A DNA stretch of 64,000 bases, from positions 1 to 64,000 of the forward strand of contig RPFO01001749.1 of the NCBI GenBank assembly GCA_009746045.1, written 5' to 3'. The notes under the pieces were generated by a model, which saw only the letters and a program-made list of their open reading frames with translations, was not told the origin of the DNA and did no database searches. Each line of letters opens with the position of its first letter. The stretch's first letter is position 1. The stretch is from Mesostigma viride. Taxonomy: Eukaryota > Streptophyta > Mesostigmatophyceae > Mesostigmatales > Mesostigmataceae. The translations under genes and the position numbers were made by a program. Shown one piece after another: positions 31,071 through 39,438 of the stretch.

Positions 31071-32186
31071 ATGGCTGAGGGACGCCGTAGCAAGGGTCCA
31101 GCCAGTGGGAATAATAATGGGGGTGCTGGTAGTGGAACCGCTCACGTAGATGACGTGGGGCTTACCGGAGAGATTACCAACCTTCCTCACAATAATAATA
31201 ATGCACAAGCTATTCATGGCTTTGATCTTACCACACAGGGTCTTTTAATTGTCAATCAGTTGCAGCCTGTAACCTCAGACTCCAAGCCTAAGCAGGCTGA
31301 AGAGTTTGTGGAGGGATTGGAAGGGTTCCCTAGCTTGTACGGTGGTACAAATTACTATCAAATCTGGATAGGCAGTAGCACTTTTGGCAAGTGTACTGAC
31401 CAGATTAAGGACCTAACCAGGGAGTGCAAAAAGGCCAATAAGGCCTGGGCACTGTACGTGGCTGAGCTGAAGGAGCTGCTGGAGGATCAGAGGAAGAAAG
31501 TGGGGATCCATTGGCAGGACAAGTACCAAGGGTGGGAGGTCAAGGGGGACCTGATCCAGAACTTTCTCAACTATTGTAAGATGGTTGAGGAGGGCAGGGC
31601 TCACGGCTTTAATGTCGCTGATAACATAGCCCTAACCAACTGGCTCAAGGTTTCTGGGCTGGACAAGGCTACACGTGGCTCTTTAAAGGTCATGTGTGCC
31701 CCACACTCAACCCTCAAGGCCTACAAGGTCATAATCAAACAAGCACTCGAGGCAGAGGAGCTGTTTGAGGGTGGAGTGCCAGCAGTGAAGGCTACCCAGG
31801 CAGGCGGGCGTACCCAGGGTGGCTCCAAGACGTCTGAGGCTGACCGAAGCCAAGGAGGGCGTAGGGGCAACCATCACAAGCGCAAGGGAGATCATTCACC
31901 TGATTCTGACAGGAGGTCACACTCCAAGTCGGTGTTCAGGCGGGTGGGTGGTCAGCCCAAGCAGGGCAACGCGTCTGACAATGGGGGCAGTGGCCAGGGC
32001 AAGTCCAAGATACAATGCTACCTGTGCAAGGGGTGGGGGCACATCAAGAAGGAGTGTCCCAGCTTCAAGAAGTCCCAGGGCCAGGGCAGCAACAAGAATA
32101 ACAACAACAACAAGAAGAACAACAACAAGTCCCAGGCAGGCCAGCCTTCAAAGGGCAGTCAGCAAGAAGACAACAAGGAGCAGTGA
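31071..32186 (+). CDS. Q Gag, copy I (intact)
   Basis: 371 residues from MAEGRRSKGPASGN to TGA. Residues 1-45 are polar and Asn/Gly-rich. Residues ~60-230 are a helical Gag core; NVADNIALTNWLKVSGLD aligns with FVADRMAMGDFLKSLQLD of the P Gag. Basic Ser/Arg-rich sequence follows. A CCHC knuckle (CYLCKGWGHIKKEC) lies near 318-331, and the tail is Asn/Lys/Gln-rich. By family analogy it forms the virus-like particle and binds the element RNA. The frame continues past the TGA directly into pol. Confidence 0.88.
   Translation: MAEGRRSKGPASGNNNGGAGSGTAHVDDVGLTGEITNLPHNNNNAQAIHGFDLTTQGLLIVNQLQPVTSDSKPKQAEEFVEGLEGFPSLYGGTNYYQIWIGSSTFGKCTDQIKDLTRECKKANKAWALYVAELKELLEDQRKKVGIHWQDKYQGWEVKGDLIQNFLNYCKMVEEGRAHGFNVADNIALTNWLKVSGLDKATRGSLKVMCAPHSTLKAYKVIIKQALEAEELFEGGVPAVKATQAGGRTQGGSKTSEADRSQGGRRGNHHKRKGDHSPDSDRRSHSKSVFRRVGGQPKQGNASDNGGSGQGKSKIQCYLCKGWGHIKKECPSFKKSQGQGSNKNNNNNKKNNNKSQAGQPSKGSQQEDNKEQ
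32184..32186 (+). other. In-frame TGA between Q gag and pol, copy I
   Basis: CAG-TGA-CTG. Gag and pol share one frame, with no other stop between them. TGA followed by C is a leaky context in several known readthrough signals. Confidence 0.75.
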
Positions 32187-35100
32187 CTGTCTGAGGCAAC
32201 CCCTACACACCTTAATTCACCCAAGGGGGAGGCCAGGTGCTCCAATGCAGATTTTATATCTGGGCAACAAGAGGGTGATCTCCAGGTTCAGTGTGGCCCC
32301 AGGTCACCTGGAGAGGTACAGGTTCCTATGAAGACGTCCTTGACAGCTGATGCAGCTGTAAGTATGTCTGACCCTATGCATCCTCGTGCTGGGCACGAGG
32401 GTGGACCTCTCATTTTGAGAGAAACCAATGTACAACCACAGAGGGGTGTGAAGGCCTCTGGTGGTATGCATGTGGTCCCTGCTGGCGGTCCAGGTGTTGG
32501 GCATGAGCAGGGTGACTCAGGCTCTGAGTCAGAACAGGATGGAAGTCAGCATGGTGATGCTGGACAACCTGACAGCACAGTCCTGACTGTGCCAGGGACT
32601 GCTTCCTCTGTGTACCAGGAGTTGGGTGCCCGAATCCACAACATGTTTGGGCATGCCACTTCTCTGTCAAACAACTTTGCCTTCCGTATGGGCAGGGCAC
32701 CCCTTCTTAAGGCGTGTCAGCAAGCTGCCTCACGGTGTAAGTGCCAGTTGTCCTCCAACAAGCCCAGGAAATCACATGCCAAAGCTCTACCTCAGAGCAT
32801 TGGTGATCTGCAGTGTGATATCCAACACATCAGGGGCATGCAACTGTTGGTGTGCGTGGACAGGTACACGAAATACAAGGTGCTGGAGCATTTACCTTCT
32901 ATGAAGAACAGGTACTTGCTGGCTGCCCTGCAGAATGTAAGAGCCAAGTTTCCTACCACAAGGATCCAGGTGGACATGCAGTTTCAGCATCTCAAGGGTG
33001 ATCCTACCCTTCCTGAGTTGCTGGTTACACCTAGGGAGGCTCATGGGCAGCAGGGTGCTATCGAGAGGGCAATCCAGGAGGTCAAGAAATTGATCATCTC
33101 TGAAGACTGGGTACCCTTGTCTGCACCTGCACTTGTCAGGAGTGCATGGCTGAGGAACGTGGAGCAGCAGCTGAACAGCAGGGTTAACTTCTACTATGAT
33201 GGAGTTGCTGTCAGCCCAATGGGTCTATATCATGGCCTGTGCCCACCACATGTGCTGGAGGGCTGGAAACATGCTGCACATGTCACCTTTGCCAAGCTGA
33301 GGGAGAAGGACCGGGGTTGGAAGATGCTGGAGCCACAAGTGGGTCAGAAGGTCCTAGCTTGGAAGGAACCTAGCCTTTATGGCAAACGTGGTAGCTGGAG
33401 TCCTGGGGTGGTTACCCAGGTTGATGAAGCTAGCCACGCATGCTTGGTCAGCATGGAGGACGAACCAAAGCATGTACACCGGCTGAGTTGGTCATATGTC
33501 AAGCCTAACCTGATGAATGAGGGCAGTCAGGCACAAGGCTCACAGGATCTGCAGGATTTTCAGGTCCCAGGTGACATCACTGACGCAACGACCACATCTG
33601 TTGCAGGGGAATCTGTCAGCCCTGGCCAGGTTGCAGAGGTACTTGTTGAACAGGCTGCAAGGTCAACAGCTGGGGAGTCAACTGTCAAGCCCAAGGCACT
33701 AACCAAGCCCAGGGGGACAAGTTTGGCTGGATTGATTGGGGCTCTACAAAGGGCCAAGAAGCAGCCCAAGGTAGCCAAGCTCAGGTGGCATGGCAATCTG
33801 GGGCTGGACACTGCCTTAGAGGTAGACACTAATTCTCAGGTCTCCATTATTGGGACCAGGGCTGCAGCAGGGTACAGCATGTCTGAACCCAGCTATCAGT
33901 TTGTGTCTGACTTCAGTGGCGGGGTACACGTGAAGGTACTGGGTGAGGTATTCATTCCTATCCTTGGACAGGACACTGCTTTTTGTGTCTTGGAGGGCTA
34001 TCAAGGACCTGCTCTTCTGGGGCAGAATTTCCTATGCCAGGATGGGGTAGTGATCACGTCCTCTCTCCTGACTAAGGAAGGGGCTGGTCAGGTCCCACTG
34101 ATTAATTTCAGGACCACTCACCTATCACGTGCAGTAACCAGGACGGTTAAGCGTGTGCAAGTGTGCCAGGGGCAGGAGCCCTTGGTTGATGACCTCATAC
34201 TGCCAGCTGCTAGTCATCCAAGCAGTTTGGGCATTGGTCCTCACTCACTTGCTGGACACAGCCCTATCAACTACCAAGGCCTGGTGAAGCTCATGTCCTC
34301 TCCCATTATGTGTCCCCAGGTCACACTGGGTCTCATTAAATCTGGGGAGGACTGGATCTCCAAGAAATGCGTGGAACCTGTCAATGACCTGCCTCCTGCA
34401 CGACGTCTACTCAAGCTCAAGTTTGTCATCAAGATGAAGGAGGTGGACGGGGTCAAGGTACCACATGTCAGGCCAGTGCTGAATGAGTTCAAGGGTACTG
34501 GTGAGTGCACTGCTGAGGAGTTGTATACCCCTGGCATGCTGCATGATACTTGGAGGCTGCTGCTGTGTGTCTTTCTAGGCCTTCTCAACAAGGGCTTGGA
34601 CTATGGCTCAGTGGTGATAGACTTCAAGAGGGCATTTCTGGAGGGTGATGCAGATGTGGCACAGGAAAAGTGGGAGGGCAAGACGCCTTTCTATGTTAGG
34701 GTGCCTGCTGTATGGAAAAGGGACATCCACACGGAGTTCCTTAAAATCCTCAAGGGCCTGGAGGGCCTGAGGTCAAGTCCAATAATCTGGAGGGAGACTC
34801 TCAACCGTTTCCTGAAGGAGCATTGCAACTTGAAGGTCTCTCCTGTAGACCCCTGTCTGTTTCTGGGGCAATGGGAAGGCCTGCCAGTGTATGCTTCGCT
34901 GCACGGGGATGACCTACATCTGATAGCTCCCACGTCGTGGCTTAAGGAGCTGATCTCCATCATTAAGTCCAAGTTTCCTCTGGGTAGGGAGCAATGGCAG
35001 GTGGAGAATGAGCCTCTGCTGTTTGTGGGCATGGAGGCCACACTGGTGAAGAAGGGAGGGGAGTGGCGTATGCTGCTGGTGGGGGGCAATGACTATCAAG

Positions 35101-35813
35101 AGACCCTCATTAGCAAGCTTCCTCCAACCATCACACAGGCACTGTGTCCCATGGTGAGGGGCATGGTTGCTTGGGTGGCAGGCATTTCCAGGCCAGACCT
35201 TATGGTCATAGCCAGGTTGCCTGATGACATGCTGGTGGAGCTAGGGTCTGCCAAGGTGGCTGATCAGGTCAGGGCTTCATCTGGCATTCTGTTGTCTGCA
35301 GTGGATTTATCACAACCCATTTGCATGGAGCTGTATGTGGATAGCTCAATGGACAGCAGGCAGGTCTCCAAGGTCAGGGGCAGGGCTGCAGGGCTCTTTG
35401 TGCTCAGACAGGAAGGCCTGGGGAGTTTGGTGAGCTGGTTTAGTCGCCTGCACAAACGGGTGGCTGTCAGCAGTGATGTGGCAGAATGCAGGGCTATTTG
35501 TGAAGGCATTCACACAAGCCTTTATCTGAAGGAGTTGCTTCATCAGATGACTTCTAACACTCCTTGGCCACTTCAGGTTACCACTCTTCTAAAAACAGAC
35601 TCCATGGGGATGGTGCAGTTTGTGCACAGGCAGATGGCCAGAAGTAGGGACTTGGATTATCTCCTTCTTAAGGAGTTGTCCTCCTTGGCCAATATTGAGC
35701 ATATCCCTGGGGTTGACAATCCTGCTGATGCTTTGACCAAGCTAGTGCAGAAGGCAGCAGTGCAATACAAGGTTCTTCAGTCTCTGATGGACCCATCTCA
35801 GCAAGCTGTCTAA
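32187..35813 (+). CDS. Q Pol, copy I (intact: integrase, protease-like, RT, RNase H)
   Basis: Open from the TGA. The first ATG is at 32328 (MKTSLTADAAVSMSD), giving 1,161 residues. Numbered from that ATG: the integrase zinc region is near 100 (ARIHNMFGH...CKCQ). The core has D164 (QCDIQ), D216 (VDMQF) and E246 (GAIERA), with 29 residues between the last two. A SH3-like tail with HRLSWSYVKP follows near 385. The retropepsin-like domain has DTNSQVSI near 500 and LLGQNFL near 563. RT motif A is VIDFKRAF (D765) and motif C is HGDD (~861). RNase H has YVDSSMD near 1005, then AECRAICEG, KTDSMG and DALTKL. It ends in TAA. No protease motif lies before the integrase. This is the most complete copy of the family in the window. 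Confidence 0.9.
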   Translation: MSEATPTHLNSPKGEARCSNADFISGQQEGDLQVQCGPRSPGEVQVPMKTSLTADAAVSMSDPMHPRAGHEGGPLILRETNVQPQRGVKASGGMHVVPAGGPGVGHEQGDSGSESEQDGSQHGDAGQPDSTVLTVPGTASSVYQELGARIHNMFGHATSLSNNFAFRMGRAPLLKACQQAASRCKCQLSSNKPRKSHAKALPQSIGDLQCDIQHIRGMQLLVCVDRYTKYKVLEHLPSMKNRYLLAALQNVRAKFPTTRIQVDMQFQHLKGDPTLPELLVTPREAHGQQGAIERAIQEVKKLIISEDWVPLSAPALVRSAWLRNVEQQLNSRVNFYYDGVAVSPMGLYHGLCPPHVLEGWKHAAHVTFAKLREKDRGWKMLEPQVGQKVLAWKEPSLYGKRGSWSPGVVTQVDEASHACLVSMEDEPKHVHRLSWSYVKPNLMNEGSQAQGSQDLQDFQVPGDITDATTTSVAGESVSPGQVAEVLVEQAARSTAGESTVKPKALTKPRGTSLAGLIGALQRAKKQPKVAKLRWHGNLGLDTALEVDTNSQVSIIGTRAAAGYSMSEPSYQFVSDFSGGVHVKVLGEVFIPILGQDTAFCVLEGYQGPALLGQNFLCQDGVVITSSLLTKEGAGQVPLINFRTTHLSRAVTRTVKRVQVCQGQEPLVDDLILPAASHPSSLGIGPHSLAGHSPINYQGLVKLMSSPIMCPQVTLGLIKSGEDWISKKCVEPVNDLPPARRLLKLKFVIKMKEVDGVKVPHVRPVLNEFKGTGECTAEELYTPGMLHDTWRLLLCVFLGLLNKGLDYGSVVIDFKRAFLEGDADVAQEKWEGKTPFYVRVPAVWKRDIHTEFLKILKGLEGLRSSPIIWRETLNRFLKEHCNLKVSPVDPCLFLGQWEGLPVYASLHGDDLHLIAPTSWLKELISIIKSKFPLGREQWQVENEPLLFVGMEATLVKKGGEWRMLLVGGNDYQETLISKLPPTITQALCPMVRGMVAWVAGISRPDLMVIARLPDDMLVELGSAKVADQVRASSGILLSAVDLSQPICMELYVDSSMDSRQVSKVRGRAAGLFVLRQEGLGSLVSWFSRLHKRVAVSSDVAECRAICEGIHTSLYLKELLHQMTSNTPWPLQVTTLLKTDSMGMVQFVHRQMARSRDLDYLLLKELSSLANIEHIPGVDNPADALTKLVQKAAVQYKVLQSLMDPSQQAV

Positions 35814-36411
35814 GCTGGTGCATGGTTATAGGGCATTGGAGAGCAGATTGTGTGGTAGTGTCAGCATTGTGACTGGCATAATACCTGTATTTTAGTCTGT
35901 ACTAAGGCTCATGGACCATGGTACACTCACTCTGATTTTAATCAGGATACAGCCAGGTTTTGGCTGGGGTTCATGCTGTTGACTACACAAGGTTGACAGG
36001 TCCATTACAGACCATGTATTCTATTTTAAAAGAAATGTATATTTGTACATACTTCTCACAATGGTCTGGGACCTTTATTCTGGGGTTTATAGGGCGGGGT
36101 TCGATTCCCTGGTATTATGTTTCTACAAGCTGGCCTGTTCAGGTGTTTGCCTGTTCAGACTTCCTAGTTCCCCAGGGCAGGATTTAATTGTTGCCTATGT
36201 GTTTCATTTTGTCATTTGTTTGCTGTGGCAGTTTACCATCTGGCAAGTAGACGGGCGCCGTAAGACGGGCGCCAATAGACCCCTGTTGAGAGAATGAGCA
36301 GGCAAACTATTGTAATGCGCCTTACTTTGTCAAGCACAATTGTCATGGATTTATTGTACTATATTGAATATGTACTGGGTTTTATGGGATTAGTATCTGG
36401 GATAATGTAAC
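35814..36411 (+). other. Q 3' UTR, copy I
   Basis: No ORF. It contains GCGGGGTTCGATTCCCTGG (~36093-36112), a tRNA T-arm-like motif also found in the P1 3' UTR. A short direct repeat (GACGGGCGCC twice) lies at ~36250-36272. It also has TTGTACATACTTCTCA, shared with the P 3' UTR. It is cut at the deletion junction. Confidence 0.75.
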
Positions 36412-36572
36412 GCCCGCGTGTTGTGCCTTGACTTGGCAAGCTCGTGTGCAAGCCTCAAGTGTTGAGCGCTGTAAACATTATCCGATTTAACAAAGCTCCG
36501 TTTCCAACATATTCACACATTGCTGCATTGCAACCATATCCTTCACATTGCGTGTGCGAAGAAAGCTTAACT
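36412..36572 (+). repeat. P1 3' LTR remnant, copy I (161 bp)
   Basis: Starts GCCCGCGTGTTGTGCC and ends AAGCTTAACT, followed by TGCAT. The CGCGTGTTG variant matches the complete P1 3' LTR of copy II (60544-61241) rather than the 5' LTRs. Confidence 0.9.
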
Positions 36573-36684
36573 TGCATCACACTGGATTTTTAGGTGGCAT
36601 ATCACACACATGATTACTGCTGATAGTGGATGCATTCAAGTAGCGGTAATGACCAGTCCAGGATATAATGGCACGCAAACGCGA
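36573..36684. other. Flank of P1: target duplication plus R-unit downstream segment
   Basis: TGCATCACACTGGATTTTTAGGTGGC...CGCGACA. It is homologous to 17798-18253 with the middle ~350 bp missing, and to 61242-61354. Confidence 0.8.
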
Positions 36685-37176
36685 CATTCATTCATTCATT
36701 CATTCATTCATTCATTCATTCATTCATTCATTCATTCATTCATTCATTCATTCATTCATTCATTCATTCATTTCATTCATTCATTCATTCATTCATTCAT
36801 TCATTCATTCATTCATTCATTCATTCATTCATTCATTCATTCATTCATTCATTCATTCATTCATTCATTCATTCATTCATTCATTCATTCATTCATTCAT
36901 TCATTCATTCATTCATTCATTCATTCATTCATTCATTCATTCATTCATTCATTCATTTCAATTCATTCATTCATTCATTCATTCATTCATTCATTCATTC
37001 ATTCACTTTCATTCATTCATTCATTCATTCATTCATTCATTCATTCATTCATTCATTCATTCATTCATTCATTCATTCATTCATTCATTCATTCATTCAT
37101 TCATTCATTCATTCATTCATTCATTCATTCATTCATTCATTCATTCATTCATTCATTCATTCATTCATTCATTCAT
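36685..37176. repeat. (ATTC)n microsatellite, array 2, interrupted
   Basis: About 120 units with three breaks (an extra T near 36772, CATTTCAATTC near 36957, CACTTTC near 37006). The frames coding IHSF repeats are artefacts. Confidence 0.98.
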
Positions 37177-37627
37177 AGACACGTGACTGCGTCACGTGAG
37201 CATAAGTCCTCAGTGGGAGGGGAACATGGGATGGAATGGATGGTGTAAGCTATCTAGTAGGTCCTACTGGTTACAAGGGTTACAAGGGTGTGGGCACCGC
37301 GGCCCGAACCGCTATGAACGCCATACGCGGTCACACGCGGAGCCCCCACAGACTTGGGGGTGGTCTCCTTCATCACTACTTGCCATCTATCCTTGCGTAC
37401 CATCTGCCTCCATATTACAGACAAACCCGGAGGCTGCCTGGTGGGTGTGAGCCCGTCACGTCTAGTGTAGCACATGTCCATGCCGAGTCTATCACGAAAA
37501 GTCCACGGTGGCGGCCCTGCCGCACGCGGCCTGGGGCACGCCAGGAGAGGACATATCGCCCAGGCTGGGCGGGCTTGGTGCCAGCTAGTCTATCTGATGT
37601 GTCTACCTGATCTGTGCGGGCCAGGTG
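37177..37627. repeat. Spacer repeat S, copy 2
   Basis: AGACACGTGACTGCG... to GGGCCAGGTG, then the P LTR of nest copy II. It differs from copy 3 by a missing G (CCACGGTGG for CCACGGGTGG), which breaks the ~117-residue frame. Confidence 0.85.
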
Positions 37628-38325
37628 AGTTAACGCCAAGCGCATTGGCGTGATCCTGATTCGGCATATCTCTGCGATTCCAGCGGCACCGGAACGAGTT
37701 CATTCCGACGAGTATCAAGAAAGTTATGGCGTTCCGACTTCCCGGTCGCGCGCGAGCGCGAGCCGGCTGTTCTTCTAAGTCGGACGTGAATATTTGCCGA
37801 CGACATATGGGGTCGACAGTAATTCCTGGGCTGACAGGAATTAGGTGCTGTACCTACGACGGTATTGGATTAATACGTCGTACGCAGGAAATAGGAACCT
37901 TAACCTGTGGTCTGTTGGTACCGCAGGCTTAGTCCTGGACTTCTAGGTGCAGATGCAATAATCACTGTGGTGACTGTACTCTGTGGTCACTGTGCCTGTA
38001 TGGCAGACCTACTGTATAGGAGCTGGGCGCTGTACAGGTAGTGAATACTGTACCGGGGGTGTTATTACTGAGCAGGCCTCCTAGGCTGCTCAGGACTAGC
38101 AAGCACAGTGCACAAGTATATAAACAATAGGCCAGTGCCAAATGGGCATCTCTTGCGAGCCCGCCTCACGTGTTGTGCCTTGACTTGGCAAGCGCGTGTA
38201 CAAGCCTCAAGTGTGTGAGCGCTGTAACATTATCCGATTTTAACAAAGCTCCGTTTCCAACCATATCACACATTGCTGCATTGCAACCATATCCTTCACA
38301 TTGCGTGTGATAAGAAAGCTTAACT
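37628..38325 (+). repeat. P1 5' LTR, copy II (698 bp)
   Basis: AGTTAACGCC...AAGCTTAACT. It carries CAATAATCACTGTGGTGACTG and GTGTGATAAGAAAGC. The second variant is shared only with the copy III LTR, and the first also with the P2 LTRs. Confidence 0.93.
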
Positions 38326-38418
38326 CAAATTACAACCAGTCTCAGCGGAACGGCCAGGAGGGTCGTTGCCGGTTGCGGTGTGCAGCGTTTACGACGAGAG
38401 GAGCTCGTCTGGTGGTGA

Positions 38419-39336
38419 ATGGTGCAGGAGGAACAGCGGCAGCAGGATTTCCGGTTTCGGCAGTCTGCTGGGGGTTCGATTTCTCCTGAATTACGCCGTG
38501 TCGTTCGGGATCTATCTTTGTTGCTTGCAGATCGTCCGCCTGTAAATCGCAGCTTCGTGCAATTCGTCGACGACCAGGTCGAAGATTGGGAGCGAATTCT
38601 GCGACACGTACAAACCATCGTCATTCCGGAGCACCGGAGCATCGACGACCTTGAGCAGGAGCTTCACGGGTTGGTCGGCATCCAGACGGTGATTACTGCA
38701 GTAGCAGAGCGAGTGCGGACGGAGTTGGCAGCAAGGCGAGGCGAGGTTGCGGAGGCAGCTGGCGCAGGGCGACACGAGTTTGTGCCGACAGTAGCGGGCG
38801 CGGGAGTACCACGTGCTTTCGCAGGCGGCATCGGCGACGAGGGTGTTGCAGCGGGTCCAGTTAGGCGTGAACGACGCGGAGCGGAGCATCACAGGCGGCT
38901 TGCAGAGGTCGGGGCGACAGCGGAAGCCATCGCCGGAGGACACGCGCGACAAGAGTCGGCAGGTTTCCAGAGCGAGTAAGAGTTCCTTTTCAGGAGCTGC
39001 CCCGCCCCTTCGCGTTCGTGTGACGCGTTGGGAGGAGTTTGCACCTCTTGGGTACGATAGTGACCTTGAGGTAGGAGCAGGGGGTGTCGCTGGCTAGGCG
39101 ACGAGACACTTGGCGACCACGAGGTGCCAACGTACAATCCGCGAGGGACCAACGACGGGTTGTCACCTGTCTACTTTACCAACGGTGACGATTCAGTCAT
39201 CGCGGGCCGACAGCGGGTCGACGACGGCGCAGCAGGTAGCAGGGTACCAGAGCTGATTGTGGTGAGCGACAGCGACGACGACAGCGACAAGGAGAACCAG
39301 GACGCGCCTGGGGCCAGCCGTGGTGGTCTTGCCTGA
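38419..39336 (+). pseudogene. P1 ORF A, copy II (frame-shifted)
   Basis: Starts MVQEEQRQQDFRFRQ and stays in frame for ~175 residues. A one-base deletion near 38940 (GGACACGCG for GGACAACGCG) ends it at 38979. A further one-base loss lies near 39093 (CTGGCTAGG for CTGGGCTAGG). The acidic C-terminus (VSDSDDDSDKENQDAPG) is readable in another frame to 39336. Confidence 0.6.
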
Positions 39337-39438
39337 GTGGTAACACTTGGCACTTTCTTTTCTTGTTCAGTAGCTTATATTGCTTTAATTGCTGCTTAGC
39401 CACTTGGCTGGCTGTAGCAGATCTGAACAGAGGCCATC

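Larger units (their letters stand above)
29551..36411 (+). mobile_element. Q retrotransposon, copy I (coding part intact, 3' LTR deleted)
   Basis: A plus-strand element with its 5' LTR, ORF A, Gag, in-frame TGA, full Pol and most of the 3' UTR. The 3' end is cut at ~36411 by the 6.3 kb deletion. All three reading frames are unbroken. Copy II has both LTRs but broken frames. Confidence 0.92.
19287..36572 (+). mobile_element. P1 retrotransposon, nest copy I, carrying P2 and Q, with a 6.3 kb deletion
   Basis: The 5' LTR starts at 19287 after TGCAT, and the 3' LTR remnant ends at 36572 before TGCAT (36573-36577). The uninterrupted target (GACCTGCATCACACTGG) is preserved at 17794-17810. Plus-strand P1 sequence runs to 25172, where P2 is inserted in reverse. 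P2 is in turn interrupted by Q at 29551. At about 36411 the Q 3' region jumps into the last 161 bp of the P1 3' LTR. Compared with copy II this removes the Q 3' LTR, the 5' half of P2, the end of P1 pol and most of the P1 3' LTR. Confidence 0.92.

Noticed and set aside
36090-36113. A complete tRNA gene at the T-arm-like motif
   Set aside because: No acceptor, D-arm or anticodon arm could be folded upstream in any of the three places; only the T-arm/B box is present.
36610-37248. IHSF repeat proteins over the (ATTC)n arrays (also 15753-15995 and 61279-61932)
   Set aside because: A tetranucleotide repeat without stops; not a gene.
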